Origin: an uncultured Collinsella sp.
Lineage (GTDB): Bacteria > Actinomycetota > Coriobacteriia > Coriobacteriales > Coriobacteriaceae
Direction of reading: 5' to 3'
DNA length: 17,929 bases
Assembly: GCA_934630375.1 (NCBI GenBank)
Contig: CAKTVQ010000027.1
Location: 1 to 17,929 of the forward strand
Position numbers and translations under genes: made by a program. Within the stretch, counting starts at the first letter, position 1. Each line of letters begins with the position of its first letter. This document shows, piece after piece, positions 13,035-17,929 of the stretch. Under the pieces are notes generated by a model. The model did no database searches. It was not told the origin of the DNA and saw only the letters and a list, made by a program, of their open reading frames with translations.

Positions 13035-15059
13035 ATGCGTCAATTTAAGACCGAGAGCAAAAAATTGCTCGACCTCATGATCAACTCCATCTATACCAAT
13101 AAGGAAATCTTCCTGCGCGAGCTTATCTCCAACGCGAGCGATGCCGTCGACAAGCTCAACTTTAAGAGCCTGCAGGACCCGAGCGTCAAGATCGATCAGG
13201 GCGACCTGGCCATTCGCGTCTCCTTCGATAAGGATGCCCGCACCATCACGATTTCGGATAACGGCATCGGCATGACCGCCGAGGAGCTCGAGCGCAATCT
13301 GGGCACCATCGCCCATTCCGGCTCCGAGGAGTTTAAGACCGAGAACGCCGAGCAACAGGGCTCCGATGTCGACATCATCGGCCAGTTTGGCGTGGGCTTC
13401 TACTCTGCCTTTATGGTTGCCAGCCACGTAAAGGTTGTCAGCCGCGCCTATGGCGAGGACACCGCTCACGTGTGGGAGTCTGATGGTCTTGAGGGTTACA
13501 CCATCGAAGACGGCGAGCGCGCCGAGCACGGCACCGATGTCATCCTGACGCTGCGCGAGAACGAGAAGCTCGACGCCGACGGCGAGGCCGAGACCTACGA
13601 TCGTTTCCTGACCGAGTGGGGCCTCAAGAGCCTGATTCAGCAGTACAGCAACTATGTGCGTTACCCGATCCAGATGATGGTGTCCAAGAGCCGCCAGAAG
13701 CCCAAGCCCGAGGATGCTGGCGACGATTACAAGCCCGAGTACGAGGACTACCAGGAGCTCGAGACCGTCAATTCCATGACGCCGATCTGGAAGAAGCGCA
13801 GCTCCGATGTTGAGCAGAAGGACTATGACGAGTTCTACAAGTCTACGTTCCACGACTTTGACGATCCGGCGCGCACCATCAGCTTCCACGCCGAGGGTAC
13901 GCTCGAGTACGATGCCCTGCTGTTTGTGCCGGGCCGCGCCCCGTTCGATCTGTACAGCAAGGACTACGAGAAGGGCCTGGCGCTTTACAGCTCCAACGTC
14001 CTGATCATGGAGAAGTGCGACGACCTGCTGCCCGACTACTACAACTTTGTCCGCGGCGTCGTGGATTCCGCCGACGTGTCGCTCAACATCTCGCGCGAGA
14101 CGCTGCAGCAGAACCGTCAGCTCAAGGCCATCGCCAAGCGCGTGGAAAAGAAGATCACCGCCGACCTTGAGGATATGCGTGACAACGACCGCGAGGCCTA
14201 CGAGAAGTTCTTTGAGAACTTTGGCCGCGGCCTTAAGTACGGCATCTACTCGAGCTACGGCATGAAGGCCGACGAGCTCGCCGACCTGCTGCTGTTCTGG
14301 TCTGCCAAGGAACAGAAGATGATTACCCTGGCCGAGTATGCCAAGGGCATGCCCGAGGGCCAGAAGGCAATCTACTATGCCGCCGGCGATTCGCGCGAGC
14401 GTCTGGCCAAGATGCCCGTGGTGAAGGGCGTGCTCGACCGCGGTTACGACGTGCTGCTTCTGACGCAGGACGTGGATGAGTTCACCTTCCAGGCTATGCG
14501 TGAGTACGTTGCCGCCGATATGCCTAAAATCTACGAGGACGACGCCGCCCGCGAGGCTGCCGAGAAGGCCGTTGCCGACGGTGCTGAGCCCGAGGTCGAG
14601 GATCGTCACCTGGAGCTCAAGAACGTCGCGACTGGCGATCTTGATCTGGCGACCGAGGACGAGAAGAAGGAGGCCGAGGACGCCACCAAGGAAAACGAGG
14701 ACCTCTTTAGCGCTATGAAGGAGGCGCTCGGTGACAAGGTCGAGAAAGTTGCCGTCTCCGCGCGCCTGACCGATGCCCCCGCTTGCATCACCACCGAGGG
14801 TCCGCTTTCGCTCGAGATGGAGAAGGTGCTCCAGAAGGGACCCGAGGGCGCGCCCGACGGTATGCCCAAGAGCCAGCGCGTGCTCGAGCTCAACGCCAAG
14901 CACCCGGTCTTTGACAAGCTTGTCGCTGCCCAGAAGGCAGGCGACGCCGACAAGATTAAGCAGTACTCCGGTCTGCTCTATGACCAGGCTCTGCTGGTCG
15001 AGGGTATCCTCCCTGAGGACCCCGTTGCCTTTGCGGCGGCTGTCTGCGAGCTGATGTAA
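13035..15059 (+). CDS. htpG: Molecular chaperone HtpG (Hsp90)
   Basis: Cytoplasmic ATP-dependent dimeric chaperone of the GHKL ATPase superfamily. The 674 residues begin MRQFKTESKKLLDLMINSIY, the usual HtpG opening. ATP-binding motifs are E29 with NASDAVDKL (33-41), SDNGIGM (74-80), and GQFGVGFYSAF (116-126). The middle domain includes RGVVDSADVSLNISRETLQ with the catalytic arginine region. The C-terminal dimerisation part ends in VAFAAAVCELM. It is about 50 residues longer than E. coli HtpG (624), mostly from an acidic stretch between ~490 and ~560. AAAGGA gives a good ribosome site. It appears monocistronic, with hairpins on both sides. Confidence 0.97.
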   Translation: MRQFKTESKKLLDLMINSIYTNKEIFLRELISNASDAVDKLNFKSLQDPSVKIDQGDLAIRVSFDKDARTITISDNGIGMTAEELERNLGTIAHSGSEEFKTENAEQQGSDVDIIGQFGVGFYSAFMVASHVKVVSRAYGEDTAHVWESDGLEGYTIEDGERAEHGTDVILTLRENEKLDADGEAETYDRFLTEWGLKSLIQQYSNYVRYPIQMMVSKSRQKPKPEDAGDDYKPEYEDYQELETVNSMTPIWKKRSSDVEQKDYDEFYKSTFHDFDDPARTISFHAEGTLEYDALLFVPGRAPFDLYSKDYEKGLALYSSNVLIMEKCDDLLPDYYNFVRGVVDSADVSLNISRETLQQNRQLKAIAKRVEKKITADLEDMRDNDREAYEKFFENFGRGLKYGIYSSYGMKADELADLLLFWSAKEQKMITLAEYAKGMPEGQKAIYYAAGDSRERLAKMPVVKGVLDRGYDVLLLTQDVDEFTFQAMREYVAADMPKIYEDDAAREAAEKAVADGAEPEVEDRHLELKNVATGDLDLATEDEKKEAEDATKENEDLFSAMKEALGDKVEKVAVSARLTDAPACITTEGPLSLEMEKVLQKGPEGAPDGMPKSQRVLELNAKHPVFDKLVAAQKAGDADKIKQYSGLLYDQALLVEGILPEDPVAFAAAVCELM

Positions 15060-15063
15060 CTTA

Positions 15064-15091
15064 GTTACGCCGTTCTACCGAACGGCGTAAC
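15064..15091 (+). terminator. Perfect 12-bp hairpin just after htpG
   Basis: GTTACGCCGTTC (15064-15075), loop TACC, GAACGGCGTAAC (15080-15091), starting 5 bases after the stop codon. There is no T tract after it, so it may be an mRNA 3'-end stabiliser or a Rho-assisted stop rather than a classical terminator. Confidence 0.5.
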
Positions 15092-15104
15092 GGCTCGACG
15101 CTGT

Positions 15105-15203
15105 AAGCCCGCCAGAGCGGCAATCTGCCTTTCAACTTCGGCGGCATGACCAGAAGGTCAATGCCGCCTCGTTTCAAGGCACCTTGCTCGCTCTGGCGGG
15201 CTT
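15105..15203. other. Long nested inverted repeat downstream of htpG
   Basis: Outer arms AAGCCCGCCAGAGCG (15105-15119) and CGCTCTGGCGGGCTT (15189-15203) pair perfectly over 15 bases. Inside are GCAA/TTGC (15120-15123/15185-15188, offset by one bulged T), TGCCTT/AAGGCA (15126-15131/15176-15181), GGCGGCAT/ATGCCGCC (15140-15147/15161-15168) and GACC-AGAA-GGTC (15148-15159). The whole could fold as one ~99-base hairpin with internal loops on either strand. No protein-coding frame is convincing. It could be a small RNA, an mRNA end structure or a palindromic miniature element. Confidence 0.65.
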
Positions 15204-15212
15204 TCGCTGTCT

Positions 15213-15236
15213 GCGCCAAAACATCGGCGTTTTTGT
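15213..15236 (+). terminator. Weak terminator-like hairpin
   Basis: GCGCC (15213-15217) pairs with GGCGT (15226-15230), with one G-U, followed by TTTTTGTTGTT. The stem is short (4-5 bp) but the T tract is good. It could end the htpG transcript or an RNA formed by the inverted repeat just upstream. Confidence 0.35.
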
Positions 15237-15258
15237 TGTTGGTAGCCGTTGGCGATGC

Positions 15259-15361
15259 GGCAGTTAGGGACGTTCCTTTTCTGCCGGCACCTGGGGACAC
15301 TCCTTAGTCGTTGGGGACGTTCTTGCTTGACTAGTCCGTTTAAGAATGTCCCCAATGACTA
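15259..15361 (+). repeat. Dispersed GGGACnTTCC repeat, copy 2, with a 20-bp hairpin
   Basis: 15259-15289 repeats 12824-12854. Two more related units follow: GGGACACTCCTT (15294-15305) and GGGGACGTTCTT (15313-15324). The last unit has an inverted partner, so 15305-15324 and 15342-15361 form a 20-bp stem (two G-U pairs) with a 17-base loop. The rest of the gap up to 15420 shows nothing I can name. Confidence 0.7.
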
Positions 15362-15420
15362 TTTATTCGGACTGCTAATTTGTGCGGGCTGTGGTTTTGT
15401 GACCTGCTGATATTAAAGAT

Positions 15421-15459
15421 ACTGTACAACTGTACACTAACTCATCTTCGTAGTATATT
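15421..15459 (+). promoter_or_regulatory. Promoter with overlapping operator-like palindrome (YhgE/Pip gene)
   Basis: ACTGTACA occurs twice in tandem (15421-15436), making the palindrome TGTACA-AC-TGTACA (15423-15436). The second TGTACA (15431-15436) is 17 bases from TATATT (15454-15459), so it can act as a -35 (four of six match). A repressor bound to the palindrome would cover the -35. YhgE/Pip genes are often beside TetR-type regulators, but none is visible within the window. Confidence 0.5.
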
Positions 15460-15478
15460 GCTACCCGCAAAACTCAAT

Positions 15479-15525
15479 ACCATTGTGCTTCGAGACGCTA
15501 AAGCGCCTACGTACAATGGTTTTTG
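15479..15525 (+). terminator. Leader hairpin with T tract before the YhgE/Pip gene
   Basis: ACCATTGTGC (15479-15488) pairs with GTACAATGGT (15511-15520), with one G-U, and is followed by TTTTTG. An inner GCTT/AAGC pairing is possible. It lies after the proposed promoter and about 40 bases before the start codon, so it is a candidate attenuator. A stop for upstream read-through is the alternative. Confidence 0.5.
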
Positions 15526-15566
15526 ATAGTACGATTTGATTCAACGACAGGATGGATGGTCCAAGC

Positions 15567-17929
15567 GTGAGTCTCGGCAGCAAACTATCCAACGCAAAGG
15601 TCTCCTTTGCGATATTTAAGCGCGACATTAAGCGACTGCTTATGAACCCCGTCGCCCTGGTGGTTACCCTGGGCGTGTGCGTCATTCCCTCGCTGTATGC
15701 CTGGTACAACATCGTTGCCAACTGGGATCCGTACGGAAATACCCAGGGCATTAAAATCGCCATCGCCAACAACGATCAGGGCACCCAGAATGACTTGGTG
15801 GACGAGCTCAACGCAGGCGATAAGGTGGTCGACCAGCTCAAGGAAAACGATCAACTGGGCTGGACCTTCGTCGACTCGGCTGCCGAGGCCAAAGAGGGCG
15901 TCGAGAGCGGGGAATACTACGCGGCGATCGTAATCCCCAAGAACTTCTCCGACAATCTCGTTTCGATGCTCGATGGCAATTACCACCAGCCGAAGCTCAC
16001 CTATTACGTTAACGAGAAAAAGAGCGCCATTGCGCCCAAGGTCACCGATACCGGTGCCAACACCATCGAGGAGCAGATCAACTCGGAGTTTGTCTCCACG
16101 GTGGGCGAGACCGTAGCGGGCATCGCCAAGGATGCCGGCATCGATTTTAAGGATAAGACCGCCCAGGTTCAGGATTCGCTGACGAGTTCGGTGTCCGAGG
16201 CATCCAGTACCCTGAGCGAGGTTCGCGATTCGATCAACGACATGAACACCGCTATCGACAAAACGAGCGGTGCTATCGCCTCGGCGGATGGGGCGCTGGC
16301 CGGTTTGCAGGGTCAGACGCCTTCGCTGACTCAAGCGATCTCCCAAGGCAACGACCTGTTGGGCGAAGCACGCACCACCGCGGGCAAATCGATCACCTCG
16401 CTCTCTAAGGCGCTTTCGGAGGGAAGTGTTGCACTGTCCAAGACGTCGGCTTCGGCGAACGCTGCGGTCGGAAAGATGACGGGCGCCTTGACGTCTACGA
16501 CCACTCGCATCGACAACTCGCTCGAATCGCTTCAAACAACAATTGACCACAACAACGCGCTGATCGACCGCCTGCAGGAGTTGGCGGACAGCGCGCCGAC
16601 GGGTTCGGAGGAAATCAACGCGCTCATCGCGTCGACGATCGATACGCTTCGAGGACAAAACGAAAGCCTCCAGGCCGTCAAGGACAATCTCTCGGCGCAG
16701 TCGAGTGCTATTGCGAATGACGCTTCGGCCGTTTCGAGCGCCAGCGACGCTATCAATACTGCAATTCAGACCGGCACGACCAACATTAGCCAGGCTCAGA
16801 CGGATCTTGGTCAAAATGCGCTGCCGAAGGCTTCCAGCGCGCTTGACTCTTTCTCGGTTGTATCGGGCGACCTAACCGGTATCGTGTCGGGACTCACGCC
16901 TACAATCGCCAATGCGCGCGGTACGCTATCGCAGCTCGATGCCACGCTCAAGCAGGCCAAGACCACGCTGTCCCAGACCGATGCCTCGCTTGCCAAGGTC
17001 CAGGACAGGCTTGCAACCGCCGCTAACGACATCGCGGCGCTGCAGACCTCTGAGTCTATGGGCGAGCTGTCCGACCTGATGGGCGTCGACGTGGACGACG
17101 TGGCGGACTTTATGGCGTCCCCCGTTGAGCTGACGTCCAAGTCGATTTATCCGGTCAAAAGCTTTGGTTCGGGCATTGCCCCGTTCTATACCAACCTGGC
17201 ACTTTGGGTGGGCGGCTACGTGCTCATCGCTATCTACAAGCTCGAGGTCGACCGCGAAGGCATCGGCAGCTTTACCGCGCGTCAGGGCTACTTTGGCCGC
17301 TGGCTGCTTCTGGTGATCCTGGGCGCGCTCCAGGCCATCATCGTTACGGTGGGAGATCTGGTCATTGGCGTACAGTGCGTCAACCCGCTCCTATTTGTGC
17401 TGGGTGGAATCGCCATCTCGTTTACGTACGTCAACATCATCTATGCGCTGTCCACTACGTTTAAGCATATCGGCAAGGCAATCGGCGTCATTCTGGTTAT
17501 CGTGCAGATTCCGGGTTCGTCGGGCATGTATCCCATCGAGATGATGCCCGGCTTCTTCCAGTGGCTGCATCCGCTGCTGCCCTTTACCTACGGCATCAAT
17601 CTGCTGCGCGAGACGGTCGGAGGCATGTACTCGTTCAACTACCTGTTTAACTTGTGCATTCTGGGCGTGTTCTTGATCGTGGCGCTCTTTATCGGTCTGC
17701 AGCTGCGTCCGCTGCTGCTCAACCTCAACCTGCTCTTTGATAAACAGCTTTCCACGACGGGTCTGATGATCTGCGAGTCCAATGACCTGCCACGTCAGCG
17801 CTATTCGCTGCGCACGGCCATGCGCGTCGTGCTCGATTCGGATTCGTACCGTCGCGAGGTGCTCGACCATGCGGTGACTTTTGAGCACCGTTACCCCTAC
17901 TACATCAAGGGCGGTTTTGCCGCCGTGGT
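15567..17929 (+). CDS. YhgE/Pip-type membrane protein, 3' end outside the window
   Basis: At least 787 residues, open to the window edge. The N-terminus has FKRDIKRLLMNPVALVVTLGVCVIPSLYAWYN (about 14-45), the membrane segment and motif of the YhgE/Pip N-terminal domain, followed by an external part containing NNDQGTQND and YYAAIVIPKNFSDNL. Residues ~190-510 are Ser/Ala/Thr-rich heptad-like helices. From ~530 the C-terminal ABC-2-like permease part begins (VKSFGSGIAPFYTNLALWVGGY) with about five more membrane spans. The start is GTG 15567, with GGATGG (15554-15559) as ribosome site; ATG 15552 in the same frame is possible. Lactococcal Pip is a phage receptor and EsaA of type VII secretion is related, but the role here is unknown. 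Confidence 0.93.
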   Translation, partial: MSLGSKLSNAKVSFAIFKRDIKRLLMNPVALVVTLGVCVIPSLYAWYNIVANWDPYGNTQGIKIAIANNDQGTQNDLVDELNAGDKVVDQLKENDQLGWTFVDSAAEAKEGVESGEYYAAIVIPKNFSDNLVSMLDGNYHQPKLTYYVNEKKSAIAPKVTDTGANTIEEQINSEFVSTVGETVAGIAKDAGIDFKDKTAQVQDSLTSSVSEASSTLSEVRDSINDMNTAIDKTSGAIASADGALAGLQGQTPSLTQAISQGNDLLGEARTTAGKSITSLSKALSEGSVALSKTSASANAAVGKMTGALTSTTTRIDNSLESLQTTIDHNNALIDRLQELADSAPTGSEEINALIASTIDTLRGQNESLQAVKDNLSAQSSAIANDASAVSSASDAINTAIQTGTTNISQAQTDLGQNALPKASSALDSFSVVSGDLTGIVSGLTPTIANARGTLSQLDATLKQAKTTLSQTDASLAKVQDRLATAANDIAALQTSESMGELSDLMGVDVDDVADFMASPVELTSKSIYPVKSFGSGIAPFYTNLALWVGGYVLIAIYKLEVDREGIGSFTARQGYFGRWLLLVILGALQAIIVTVGDLVIGVQCVNPLLFVLGGIAISFTYVNIIYALSTTFKHIGKAIGVILVIVQIPGSSGMYPIEMMPGFFQWLHPLLPFTYGINLLRETVGGMYSFNYLFNLCILGVFLIVALFIGLQLRPLLLNLNLLFDKQLSTTGLMICESNDLPRQRYSLRTAMRVVLDSDSYRREVLDHAVTFEHRYPYYIKGGFAAV

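Noticed and set aside
12951..14903. Long open frame antisense to htpG (~650 codons)
   Set aside because: It mirrors the codon structure of htpG in GC-rich DNA, has low-complexity Leu/Gly/Val composition and no domain I recognise.
15585..16814. Long open frame antisense to the YhgE/Pip gene (~409 codons)
   Set aside because: The + strand frame has clear family motifs; the antisense translation is Arg-rich and featureless.

Overview
The window looks like chromosomal DNA of a GC-rich Gram-positive bacterium. I infer a member of the Coriobacteriia such as Collinsella, from codon use, the VanS/VanR-like pair, the YhgE/Pip protein and the general gene content. No 16S gene or other decisive marker is present, so the genus is a guess. 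Most genes are on the + strand. One, a D,D-carboxypeptidase, is on the - strand.

Layout. 1-270: the 3' end of a tRNA, its terminator, and a ~190-bp tandem unit that repeats the tRNA tail and terminator around a multi-hairpin element. 390-2831: a large unrecognised protein with TPR-like helices near its C-terminus. 2881-3277: tRNA-Ser(GCT), its terminator, and a second tandem unit of the same design, followed by a truncated third start. 3335-4675 (-): exported S11 D,D-carboxypeptidase. 4873-6832: a divergent VanR/VanS-like two-component pair. 6936-10032: pstB, then a PhoB/PhoP-type regulator and a PhoR-type kinase (phosphate control). 10228-12292: a tyrosine-phosphorylation module for polysaccharide export, made of a Wzz-like membrane adaptor, a BY-kinase and a PHP-type phosphatase, with no glycosyltransferases beside it. 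12332-12832: GNAT acetyltransferase. 13035-15059: htpG. 15060-15566: a gene-free stretch with strong hairpins, a dispersed repeat, an operator-like palindrome and a leader terminator. 15567-end: a YhgE/Pip-type membrane protein cut by the window edge.

How the parts fit. The carboxypeptidase and VanRS-like pair share a divergent control region and may form a cell-wall stress circuit. PstB-PhoBR is a phosphate uptake and sensing block, though pstSCA and phoU are not here. The Wzz-like protein, kinase and phosphatase form a phosphorylation cycle that normally sets the length or amount of surface polysaccharide.

The most unusual signal is the pair of tRNA-tail-duplicating structured elements (91-227 and 3070-3204). 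Both follow a tRNA terminator, both start with an inverted copy of the tRNA T-arm, and both contain four hairpins whose stems differ in sequence but keep pairing, with linkers that are identical. Both end in a new copy of that tRNA's own 3' tail plus terminator. Both have a ~190-bp period although the tRNAs differ.
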